A DNA stretch of 64,000 nt, taken from positions 367,213 to 431,212 of the forward strand of contig CACGWW010000001.1 in the NCBI GenBank assembly GCA_902576905.1, given 5' to 3'. Position numbers and translations under genes: made by a program. Position 1 is the stretch's first letter. Each line of letters opens with the position of its first letter. Below the pieces are notes generated by a model. It worked only from the letters and a program-made list of their open reading frames with translations. It was not told the origin of the DNA and did not search any database. The DNA comes from an uncultured Alphaproteobacteria bacterium. Its GTDB lineage: Bacteria; Pseudomonadota; Alphaproteobacteria; Rhodobacterales; Rhodobacteraceae. This document shows positions 1-8,676 of this stretch, piece by piece.

Positions 1-1
1 A

Positions 2-232
2 CTTATTTGCTTTGCTGGACCAAGAGTGATAGAGCAAACAATTAGGGAAAGACTACCAGAGGGATTTCAGAGATCGGAATATTTGTTAGACCACGGAATG
101 CTTGATAAAGTGGTGTCGAGAAAATTTCTGAGAGAAGAGCTGATAAAATTAATCTATCTATTAAAAAATAAACCTCCACCTATTAGGGGAAATATTACAG
201 AGTCTGATGGGCCTAATGGACGAGATTTTTAA
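2..232 (+). CDS. accD: Acetyl-CoA carboxylase carboxyltransferase subunit beta, C-terminal fragment (5' end outside window)
   Basis: Frame open from base 2 ([40 protein letters not shown]), the typical AccD C-terminus; followed by folC as in many alphaproteobacteria. Confidence 0.9.
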   Translation, partial: LICFAGPRVIEQTIRERLPEGFQRSEYLLDHGMLDKVVSRKFLREELIKLIYLLKNKPPPIRGNITESDGPNGRDF

Positions 233-1511
233 AAGGCTGGAATTACTTCACCCCAAAATAATCGATCTTAAATTAGACAGAGTAAAAAGACTCTTGAGGA
301 AATTGGGTAATCCCGAAAGGTCGATACCTCCTGTAATACATGTCGCTGGAACTAATGGGAAAGGTTCCACCATTGCTATGATTAAATCCGGGTTGCAAAG
401 AAGTGGGTTTAGGACACATACCTATACCTCACCACATTTGGTGAGCTTTAATGAGAGAATTGAGATAGGGGACAAAAGAATAAGTGAAATTGCATTAAAA
501 GAAGTTCTTAATGAATGCGAAAAGGTAAATAACTCTCAGCCAATAACATTTTTTGAAATAACTACCTGTGCTGCTTTTCTTGCATTTTCAAGAGCATCTG
601 CTGACTATACACTTTTAGAGGTTGGACTGGGCGGAGAGTTTGATGCTACCAACGTTATTAAAAACCCTGTTGCCTCAATTATTACTCCAATATCCTTCGA
701 TCATAAGGAGTATTTAGGAAGTTCAATAAAAAAGATTGCTGCCGCTAAAGCTGGTATAATTAAGAAAAATACTCCTACCATAATCTCAAACCAATCTCCA
801 ACAGTAAAAAGAATACTTGATGAAAAATGCGCATCAAATAATAGTGATGTTATCTGGTCGGCGGAAAGTTTCACCGTTTCTAGTTCAAGGAAATCGATTA
901 TTCAAAAACTCAGCAAAAAAAGTATCGAATATCCTTTTCCTAACTTAATTGGTACACACCAAATCAGCAATGCAATGACTGCTATTTCGACACTTACTTA
1001 TTTAAAGGTTCCCGAAAAACACATATGTGAGGGGTTAACATCTACTTACTGGCCAGCTAGGCTCCAAGAGATAAATAACGGAAGTCTATATGCATTGATA
1101 AAAAAGTATAACATTAATAACAAATTATGGGTCGATGGAGGCCATAATGAAGACGCTAGCATTCAACTAAGTAAGAGTGTGGGTTTTATGAATAAAAAAA
1201 AACTCCATATCATTTTTGGTTGCCTTGAACATAAAGATCATAGATCTTTTCTAAGAAATTTAGTGCCCGTAGCTTCGTCTCTGAATATTGTTGAAATTGA
1301 TAATCAACCCTCATCAATAAATAAAACAGTGGCCATTTCAAGTGCTAAAGAAGTAGGTTGGAAAAAAATCTATTCAGCGTATAGCATTCGAGATGCTATT
1401 AAAAATATTTGTTCCCGGGATGAAGGTTTAGCCCAACAAGTTTCAATTCTAATTTGTGGTTCGTTATACTTGGCAGGACAAGCTTTGAAAGAAAATGGGG
1501 TTGAAATCTAG
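207..1511 (+). CDS. folC: Bifunctional folylpolyglutamate synthase/dihydrofolate synthase
   Basis: [11 protein letters not shown]-loop and HxxYLG-type Mur ligase motifs; downstream of accD. Start may be the ATG at 216. Confidence 0.93.
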   Translation: MGLMDEIFKRLELLHPKIIDLKLDRVKRLLRKLGNPERSIPPVIHVAGTNGKGSTIAMIKSGLQRSGFRTHTYTSPHLVSFNERIEIGDKRISEIALKEVLNECEKVNNSQPITFFEITTCAAFLAFSRASADYTLLEVGLGGEFDATNVIKNPVASIITPISFDHKEYLGSSIKKIAAAKAGIIKKNTPTIISNQSPTVKRILDEKCASNNSDVIWSAESFTVSSSRKSIIQKLSKKSIEYPFPNLIGTHQISNAMTAISTLTYLKVPEKHICEGLTSTYWPARLQEINNGSLYALIKKYNINNKLWVDGGHNEDASIQLSKSVGFMNKKKLHIIFGCLEHKDHRSFLRNLVPVASSLNIVEIDNQPSSINKTVAISSAKEVGWKKIYSAYSIRDAIKNICSRDEGLAQQVSILICGSLYLAGQALKENGVEI

Positions 1512-1828
1512 GTGCTTTCGTCAATCCAGTTTTTTAAATCTGTCTTAGGTGCCGCCCCAATTTTAGATGAGATCATTTCTCCATCTTTAAATATAAAGAG
1601 TGCTGGAATACCTCTTACACCCAATTTGCTTGGACTATTTGGGTTTTCATCAACATTGATTTTTGCAATCTTAATTTTTTCTCCATATTCCTCAGACAAT
1701 TCTTCCAAAGCTGGTCCTATTTGTTTACATGGCCCACACCACTCCGCCCAAAAATCAATTACTACGGGAACCGAGCTCTTTATCACTTGCTCTTCAAAAG
1801 TCTCATCCGTTACGTTAAATGTTGCCAT
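1508..1828 (-). CDS. trxA: Thioredoxin
   Basis: [17 protein letters not shown] active site; 106 aa. Confidence 0.97.
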   Translation of the reverse strand: MATFNVTDETFEEQVIKSSVPVVIDFWAEWCGPCKQIGPALEELSEEYGEKIKIAKINVDENPNSPSKLGVRGIPALFIFKDGEMISSKIGAAPKTDLKNWIDEST

Positions 1829-1845
1829 GGTTTACTCCTAGTTTT

Positions 1846-3267
1846 TTATTTTTTTTGATAATAAGTTTCTTTAAAATAATTTCTGATATCATTAAGTTCA
1901 AAAACAAATTCTCTAACGTTAGTATTAGAGTCGTTTTCAATAATTTCAATCTCTTTGTCAAAATCGTCACAAGTTTTCCATTTTTCTTTATTAGTACTTG
2001 TTAATTGATCTTCAACCGTGCGCTCAATTTTGTCTCTTATACTCAATGGTAGTGTTTGAGGGCACTCCTCATAAATAAGCCTCAGCCCAAAATAAGAAAA
2101 ACGTTTATCAGAAAATTCCTGGCATAATTTATATCTATTTGACCAATTCTCTTTCTTAAACTGTTGTTTCAGTTTTTGGTCTTTATGGCTTGGAAATCCA
2201 CCAATATACAATGTTTCCTCTGCCATAATATCTTCTTGTGATCCGCTTAATTCTTTTTCTTGTTTATTTTCCTCTGCAATATCCAAAAGCATTGATGCTA
2301 AATTTTGTTTGAAAAAAGAGGCATTCTCTAAGACCTCAGATCTTTTTTGAAATTCATTTATATTTATTGAGTTGAAAAACCAACTATCTTCAACTTGGGT
2401 TTTTTTTAGCAATATTGGACCTTTGTTTGGTTTTACAAATTTAAGAAATTTTTGACCGGAAATATAAATATCTCTCAAATCCTTTAAATTTAATTCAATT
2501 AAATCCTGAGGGTCGTAATTTAGATCAAAGAGAACAGGGAAATTATAAACGGGATGACTAAACAGAAAAGTTCCTGAAATTGGTATTGTTTTTCCGTAAA
2601 ATGTTTGGCAAAGAAATACTATTTTCTCTTCCGAAAGGATATTGTACACCCGTGATTTATTTGCGCCATCTAAAAATGATCGCCAAAAACTGGGTTTTCT
2701 TTTGGATATTAGTTGTGCCAGTTGTTTTGTAGCCATAACATCACCAAACGCATCATGGGCAAGGTGATTAATGGCATTTGCTGGTGCTATTTGATCTAGC
2801 TTAAAAGTCTTTTTCTTTTTTTCATTGATAGGGACATTAATAATATTCGGGAAAAAAAAATCAACGGTTCGTAATAGCTCTAGTAAATCAGCCCTATGGT
2901 TATTATTCCTACTTGTCAAATATGGGTCAAGAAGCGCCCTGAATAATGAGTGTCTTAAGAATTCCTCATCAAAATTTATGCTGTTATAACCAATAAATAT
3001 AGAGGGTGACCATTTAGTGAACTTTTCTTCTAGTTTTCTAAGCATCTCGTAGTGCGAACATTCCGTTTTTAATAGTTTGGCATAATCGGTGTTGTTTACT
3101 GCGAGAGCGAAAGGGCTTGGTATTAGTCCAGGCTTCAATCTACATCTATATTCAAATGCCTCTATCTCTTTGAACTCTTTGGAGACTTTCGTTGCTCCGA
3201 CCTGAAGAATTTGATCCCAATGTGGATCTCTACCAGTTGTTTCAAAGTCAAAAAAAATTAAATCCAT
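1846..3267 (-). CDS. sbcB: Exodeoxyribonuclease I-like (SbcB family, DnaQ-like fold)
   Basis: DFETTG (ExoI), YNSINFDEEFLRHSLF (ExoII), HDAFGDVMAT (ExoIII); 473 aa, close to the length of E. coli ExoI. Confidence 0.85.
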   Translation of the reverse strand: MDLIFFDFETTGRDPHWDQILQVGATKVSKEFKEIEAFEYRCRLKPGLIPSPFALAVNNTDYAKLLKTECSHYEMLRKLEEKFTKWSPSIFIGYNSINFDEEFLRHSLFRALLDPYLTSRNNNHRADLLELLRTVDFFFPNIINVPINEKKKKTFKLDQIAPANAINHLAHDAFGDVMATKQLAQLISKRKPSFWRSFLDGANKSRVYNILSEEKIVFLCQTFYGKTIPISGTFLFSHPVYNFPVLFDLNYDPQDLIELNLKDLRDIYISGQKFLKFVKPNKGPILLKKTQVEDSWFFNSININEFQKRSEVLENASFFKQNLASMLLDIAEENKQEKELSGSQEDIMAEETLYIGGFPSHKDQKLKQQFKKENWSNRYKLCQEFSDKRFSYFGLRLIYEECPQTLPLSIRDKIERTVEDQLTSTNKEKWKTCDDFDKEIEIIENDSNTNVREFVFELNDIRNYFKETYYQKK

Positions 3268-3278
3268 GTTTTCTTATT

Positions 3279-3803
3279 TTAAATATTTTGCTTATCAAAA
3301 TGTCTACTACCAAGTAAAGCACCAATCAAATCATCCCACCCATCTCCGAAAAATGCAACTTCAACGTTTCTATACTTTTTTAGCTTTTTTGTTTCTAGTA
3401 TTTTTATGCTTACATACCGAGAAAGGCTTTTATTTTCTAAAATTTCTGGCCATTCTAAAATAGTAATCTGACTATCAAAGATATCTGGAATCCCCAACTC
3501 GAATAGTTCCAGCTCACTTTTAACCCTGTAAAGGTCAATGTGTGAAATTTTACGACTCTTAAATTCATAGCTTTGGATCAAAGAAAACGTTGGTGACGAA
3601 ACTTCTTCAATATCTATATTTTCCTTTTTCGCGTTCGCTTTAATTAATAGTCTAGCAAACTCTGTCTTTCCAGCACCGACCTTGCCAGAAAGAAGTAGCA
3701 AGTCACTATTTTGTGTATTTTCTGCAAAAATTTTTGCTATCTCACCTAAATCAAGGAGTTCCAAATCAAATGAATGTAATTTAACAAAGGGCTCAGCTAA
3801 CAT
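3279..3803 (-). CDS. tsaE: tRNA threonylcarbamoyladenosine biosynthesis ATPase TsaE
   Basis: LSGKVGAGKTEFAR P-loop, SPTFSLIQSYE, HIDLYR, EWPE motifs. Confidence 0.92.
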   Translation of the reverse strand: MLAEPFVKLHSFDLELLDLGEIAKIFAENTQNSDLLLLSGKVGAGKTEFARLLIKANAKKENIDIEEVSSPTFSLIQSYEFKSRKISHIDLYRVKSELELFELGIPDIFDSQITILEWPEILENKSLSRYVSIKILETKKLKKYRNVEVAFFGDGWDDLIGALLGSRHFDKQNI

Positions 3804-5202
3804 TTCTTGGGTTCTCCTTCATTTTAGCTTTCTTGTCCCATTGCAAGACTTCGATAGATGACCTTTTCCAAGAAATCTCGACTTTTGCCCCCGTTATTCT
3901 TTTTTTACCATCATTTTCGATTTGTTTTATATTTGAGAATTTCAACCGCCCATTTGTTTTCTCCAATAAAATACTTGCTATGAATAAACCAAGGCCCATT
4001 CCTTCTTCGGATGTTCTATTTTTTACCTCCATTAAAGAGAAAGTACTTTTTTTTAGAAATGGTTCTCCAATCATATTTGTAATATCATTAGGAAACCCTT
4101 TACCATCATCGGTTATCTCTAAATTTATTTTTCTAGAGTTAGTTATTAAGTTTATATCCACATGGGATTTAGAAAATTTCAGTGCATTGTGAACAATATT
4201 TCTTATACCATGTATCAATTCAGGTTCTCTTCTAACCAAAGGTATCATTTTTTCTTTTATTGAAATGCCCTCATGAGTTTGACTTACCCCGTTAAGTCTG
4301 AAAATTATTTGCTTATCAAAATTTTTATAAGGCTGGCTAGCTTCAAAAATAAGTGCAAAAAAATCAATGATTTTCACATACTGATCATCTTTTCCAAGTG
4401 ACCCCATATCCGAAATTATTGCCTTACATCTATCAATTTGTTCGTGTATTAATTTTATATCTTGATAGATGGGGCTGTCGCTATCAATTTCATTAAGAAG
4501 CTCCGATGAGGCCAATTTAATCGTTGCTAGCGGAGAACCCAATTCGTGGCCTAAAGCGGCGACTACACCTGTCAAGGCCGTAAGTTTTCTTTCTTTCTCT
4601 AAAGCAAATTGAGTGGCCTGGAGGGCTTTATTCATGTTTGAATTATCCAAAAATATTCTTCTCACATAACTGCCTAAAAACGTCACGGTAATTATTAATG
4701 AAGCTGAGAAACCGACTAATAAAATCTCAGGAGGCGTTAATACATCTCCTGAGCTGTCAAGTATAGAAAAATTTTTAAAGCTCAATAGCAATATGCATAA
4801 AAATGTCATTACACCAAGAGCAATAAGATAGATTATTGGCAGCGAAGATGCGGATACAATGGCTGGTACAATGATAAGCATTGAAAAGGGATTACTTATT
4901 CCACCGGAAAAATAAAGTAATAACGAAATTTGAGACAAGTCAAAAGAAAGAAATAAAAATGTCTTCAAAGCTGATAATCGCTTTTCTGTTCTGAAGTAAA
5001 TGCTACAAGTAAGGTTAACAATACAAGCAAATAAAATTATTGTGAGACATGCCTCAACATTAAAGGTTAGGCCTAGTACCATATCAGTTACTGCTATCGC
5101 AACACCTTGCCCAACTATCGCTAGCCAGCGTAAATTTACTAGAGTTTTAGGCTTAATCCAACTTGCATCTAAATAGATTTGCCTTTTAATTAAATTCATC
5201 AT
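3793..5202 (-). CDS. regB: Redox sensor histidine kinase, RegB/PrrB family
   Basis: Multiple TM helices; GGISNPFS quinone-site motif; HELGSPLATIKLA H-box; conserved Cys in QIDRCKAI; GLGLFIA G-box; divergent from regA. Confidence 0.92.
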   Translation of the reverse strand: MMNLIKRQIYLDASWIKPKTLVNLRWLAIVGQGVAIAVTDMVLGLTFNVEACLTIILFACIVNLTCSIYFRTEKRLSALKTFLFLSFDLSQISLLLYFSGGISNPFSMLIIVPAIVSASSLPIIYLIALGVMTFLCILLLSFKNFSILDSSGDVLTPPEILLVGFSASLIITVTFLGSYVRRIFLDNSNMNKALQATQFALEKERKLTALTGVVAALGHELGSPLATIKLASSELLNEIDSDSPIYQDIKLIHEQIDRCKAIISDMGSLGKDDQYVKIIDFFALIFEASQPYKNFDKQIIFRLNGVSQTHEGISIKEKMIPLVRREPELIHGIRNIVHNALKFSKSHVDINLITNSRKINLEITDDGKGFPNDITNMIGEPFLKKSTFSLMEVKNRTSEEGMGLGLFIASILLEKTNGRLKFSNIKQIENDGKKRITGAKVEISWKRSSIEVLQWDKKAKMKENPRNVS

Positions 5203-5314
5203 TTTTTAAAGCTGAAGTATTGAATACTAAATAATATCTAACATACTCTTTCTAAATTTCTTGTAAAATTAATTGGTATCACTAAATGCTTCATAAGAAT
5301 ACTGAGGAAAATGT

Positions 5315-5349
5315 TTGACGGAGAGTAATTTTGGAACATATTATCCACA
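5315..5349 (+). promoter_or_regulatory. Candidate regA promoter (TTGACG-18 bp-TATTAT) overlapped by a perfect DnaA box (TTATCCACA, 5341-5349)
   Basis: Read directly: -35 TTGACG 5315-5320, -10 TATTAT 5339-5344, DnaA box 5341-5349, regA ATG at 5367. Confidence 0.45.
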
Positions 5350-5366
5350 AAGAGGGGCACATGTAG

Positions 5367-5921
5367 ATGTTGGATGAAACTAATTACAAAATTGACGAGA
5401 ATAATTCTCTACTAATCTTGGACGATGATCAACCATTCTTAAAAAGATTAAGTGTGGCAATGGAAAAGCGAGGTTTCAACGTTTTTCCTGCCAGTTCTAT
5501 GGCAGAATTTAGTAGAATTATCGAAAGTAACTGTCCAAACTATGCGATAATTGACCTTAGGCTTGGCGATGGAACTGGATTAGATGCTGTCGAAAGTATA
5601 AGAAATGTAAACCGAAAATCGAAAATCATAGTACTTACCGGCTATGGTGCAATAGCTACAGCTGTTGCTGCAGTCAAAATAGGTGCGATTGATTACCTGT
5701 CAAAGCCAGCAGACGCAAACGATATTTTGAATGCTCTTATATTTAGTGACCAGAGTAAGCCTCCTCCGCCAGTCAACCCGATGTCAGCAGATAGGGTAAA
5801 GTGGGAGCATATCCAAAGGATATTTGAGTTGTGCAACAGAAATGTCTCTGAGACGGCTAGGAGATTGAACATGCATAGACGAACTCTACAAAGAATTTTA
5901 GCAAAAAGAAGTCCTAGATAA
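5367..5921 (+). CDS. regA: Response regulator, RegA/PrrA family (Fis-type HTH)
   Basis: Receiver with DDD, IIDLRLGDGTG, VLTGYG, SKPAD; C-terminal NVSETARRLNMHRRTLQRILAKRSPR. Confidence 0.95.
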   Translation: MLDETNYKIDENNSLLILDDDQPFLKRLSVAMEKRGFNVFPASSMAEFSRIIESNCPNYAIIDLRLGDGTGLDAVESIRNVNRKSKIIVLTGYGAIATAVAAVKIGAIDYLSKPADANDILNALIFSDQSKPPPPVNPMSADRVKWEHIQRIFELCNRNVSETARRLNMHRRTLQRILAKRSPR

Positions 5922-5926
5922 TACCT

Positions 5927-7162
5927 TTATTGTTTGAGAAGCTCAGGGAGATTTCCGTACTCACCTGCCGCCTCCTTTACAAAAAAACTCTTTAACAGAT
6001 CAGATTTATCAATAACGTTCATACCAAGTTCTCTCAGAGTTTTCAGATAAAAATTGTCATTCGAGAAAAGCGTGTTTATAATATCCGTATAGGTTGCAAG
6101 AGATATCCTATCGAATGATCTCCATGATTCATATTGTTTTAAAAGGTCATTGCTTCCAAGATCTAAACCTAATTTTTTTCCTTTTAAAAGGATATCAACC
6201 AAAGAGGCAACATCTCTAAAACCTAGATTCAGACCCTGTCCGGCGAGTGGGTGAATTGCTTGAGCTGAGTCTCCAATAAAAACTTTTCTATTATCAATAG
6301 TGTCTCTTAGAAACCTTAGATAAAGCGGGAATGTTTTTTTTTCACCTATCAACGCAAGGTTTGTTAAAGTATCTCCAATGTTATCCTTTAAATAGTCTAT
6401 AAATTTTTCATCATTAGATTTGCTTATTTTTTCTCCAAGTTCTATTGGCAGACTCCAAACAAAAGTTGTCCGTTTCCCTTTAAGAGGAAGTATTGCTAAC
6501 GGGCCACCTGACAAAAATAATTGATGGGCAACAAATTTGTGCTCATTTTCATGGGACAGGTTTCCAACTATCGCTAATTGATTATAATTTTTTTTAAAAA
6601 AAGTTTTATTTAAGCGTTTTGCAAAGCTCGACTCTCGACCATCACTAATAATAAATATTTCAGTACTAATCAACGATTTGTCAGAAAGCATGATTTTTGT
6701 TTCAAAACTATTTGTCTGATCCTCAATTACTTCTGTGGAGTTAATCAATTGAATTTTGATATTTCTGTTAAGCTCTGATTCAAGCACTTTTCTTAAGTAA
6801 AAGTCTTCTATCATGTAGCTCGAAGGCCCAACCTCGTGGGGCTCTTTATTAAACTCTACCAAGTGCCGTTTCGTTTCACCAGAATTCTTTCTTGTAGAAA
6901 GCATGATATTTTCTATAGGACTTACCTTTAATCTTTTTGGGTCCCATAGACCGAGATTAATTAATAAATTTTTTGAGGTTCTTGATAGAGCATAGGTTCG
7001 TCCTTTATTTCTCTTTATTCGATCCTCCTCTGAGGTTCCATCAACAACTGTTACGTCTAATCCCTTTGATGCAAGCGCTATCGCCATTGTACTTCCAATT
7101 AAACCCGCTCCTGCTATAACAATTTGTCTTTTTTTTGAAATTTTCATGATCAGATCAGTCAC
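5927..7162 (-). CDS. ubiH: FAD-dependent ubiquinone biosynthesis hydroxylase (UbiH/UbiF/COQ6 family)
   Basis: GAGLIGSTMAIALA dinucleotide motif; GDSAQAIHPLAGQGLNLGFRD FAD motif; C-terminal REAAG-like end. Confidence 0.85.
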   Translation of the reverse strand: MTDLIMKISKKRQIVIAGAGLIGSTMAIALASKGLDVTVVDGTSEEDRIKRNKGRTYALSRTSKNLLINLGLWDPKRLKVSPIENIMLSTRKNSGETKRHLVEFNKEPHEVGPSSYMIEDFYLRKVLESELNRNIKIQLINSTEVIEDQTNSFETKIMLSDKSLISTEIFIISDGRESSFAKRLNKTFFKKNYNQLAIVGNLSHENEHKFVAHQLFLSGGPLAILPLKGKRTTFVWSLPIELGEKISKSNDEKFIDYLKDNIGDTLTNLALIGEKKTFPLYLRFLRDTIDNRKVFIGDSAQAIHPLAGQGLNLGFRDVASLVDILLKGKKLGLDLGSNDLLKQYESWRSFDRISLATYTDIINTLFSNDNFYLKTLRELGMNVIDKSDLLKSFFVKEAAGEYGNLPELLKQ

Positions 7163-7248
7163 CAGTTGGATTTAAAAAATAATGTATTTAGTAAACAATG
7201 TAACTAGTTTATTATATCAAAAAGTAAATAAAACCAACCGACAAAGAA

Positions 7249-8580
7249 ATGGACTTTGAAGATTTTAAAAATAAAAAAATTAATGATATCAGTAGATTAG
7301 TTGGGAACGGGCAGATATGCCCGGAGGAACTCACTCGTTTCTATTTACAAAGAATATCAAGTGACCCTAGATCGGAAGAAATATTTACTGAAGTCTATAA
7401 AAAATCTGCTCTAGCCTCAGCTAAAGAATCAAAACAAAGAGCTAAAGTCGGGTTAAGAAAAGGAGTTCTTGATGGAATTCCAATATCAGTAAAGGACTTA
7501 GCCGATATAAAAGGAAAACTAACAGGCGGTGGATCGTCTCTAACTAATAGAGAAAAAGCGAGGAATAACGCTACTTTTGTAGATAATTTACAAAACCAGG
7601 GAGCAATCATTTTGGGTAAGACACATATGACTGAGCTTGCTTTTTCAGGCCTTGGTCTAAATCCTATCACAGCGACTCCTACTAACCCATTTAATGAAGA
7701 GCTTGTTTCTGGAGGATCTTCCTCGGGGTCGGCAGTATCTGTTTCTAGGAATTATTGTTTTGCGTCAATTGGTTCAGATACTGGGGGGTCTGTTAGAATT
7801 CCTGCAGCCTGGAATAATCTAGTAGGATTGAAAACAACTCATAATCTAATTGACTTAAAAGGTGTTTTGAAACTTTGTCCTAGCTTTGATACCCTAGGAC
7901 CTATTTGTAGAAATGTTGATGACGCCAATTTGCTTTTTAACGGAATGATTAATGGAAAGCTTCAAAAACTAAGAAAGTATAGGCCTGAAAACTTTAAGTT
8001 TTTAATTATAAAAAATATGTTTTTTGAAGACATAGATAGTGACATAAATGATAGCTTTAATATCACTATTGATAAGATAATTAAAAGCGGTTCACGTGTA
8101 GAATATAGGAACATCACAGAAATTGATAGTGCATTTGAAATCAGCAAAACTGTTTTTCCAGCTGAGGCATATGGGATGTGGCAACATAAAATTGAAAAAA
8201 ATCCAGAAAAAATGTTTACCCCTATTCGAGAAAGATTTCGTAGTGGAAGGAAGATCTTAGCGCATGATTATGTGTATTCCCTACAAAAATTATTTGAATT
8301 GAGGATGAGTTTCCTAGAGAAAGTTATTGGGTTTGACGCTATATTGGCACCAACCTCACCCATAAAACCCCCAAGCATTACACAATTATTAGATAGTCAT
8401 AAATTCTTTACTGAAAGGAATTTATTAGCTTTGCGCAACACTAGAATTGCAAACTCATTAAATTTATGTGCGTTAACATTGCCAACTGACACAGATTTTT
8501 CTGGTTTAATGCTTATGGGACGTCCTAACAATGAATTTGATCTAATGAGTATTGGATTAGCCATCGAGAAAATAAAATAA
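7249..8580 (+). CDS. Amidase (GatA/amidase signature family)
   Basis: Ser-Ser-Lys amidase signature: GIPISVKDL and GGSSSGSAVSV..GSDTGGSVRIPA. Confidence 0.92.
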   Translation: MDFEDFKNKKINDISRLVGNGQICPEELTRFYLQRISSDPRSEEIFTEVYKKSALASAKESKQRAKVGLRKGVLDGIPISVKDLADIKGKLTGGGSSLTNREKARNNATFVDNLQNQGAIILGKTHMTELAFSGLGLNPITATPTNPFNEELVSGGSSSGSAVSVSRNYCFASIGSDTGGSVRIPAAWNNLVGLKTTHNLIDLKGVLKLCPSFDTLGPICRNVDDANLLFNGMINGKLQKLRKYRPENFKFLIIKNMFFEDIDSDINDSFNITIDKIIKSGSRVEYRNITEIDSAFEISKTVFPAEAYGMWQHKIEKNPEKMFTPIRERFRSGRKILAHDYVYSLQKLFELRMSFLEKVIGFDAILAPTSPIKPPSITQLLDSHKFFTERNLLALRNTRIANSLNLCALTLPTDTDFSGLMLMGRPNNEFDLMSIGLAIEKIK

Positions 8581-8676
8581 TCAAATAAAAAGTCTAATCT
8601 TTACCTAGATGACAAAAAAAAGTATCATAATCGAAAAATATATCTTGAAATAACCAAGAAAATACGAGCAGAAAAA

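Noticed and set aside
1512-1841. Plus-strand ORF antisense to trxA
   Set aside because: Translation shows no recognisable domain and the opposite strand encodes a canonical thioredoxin.
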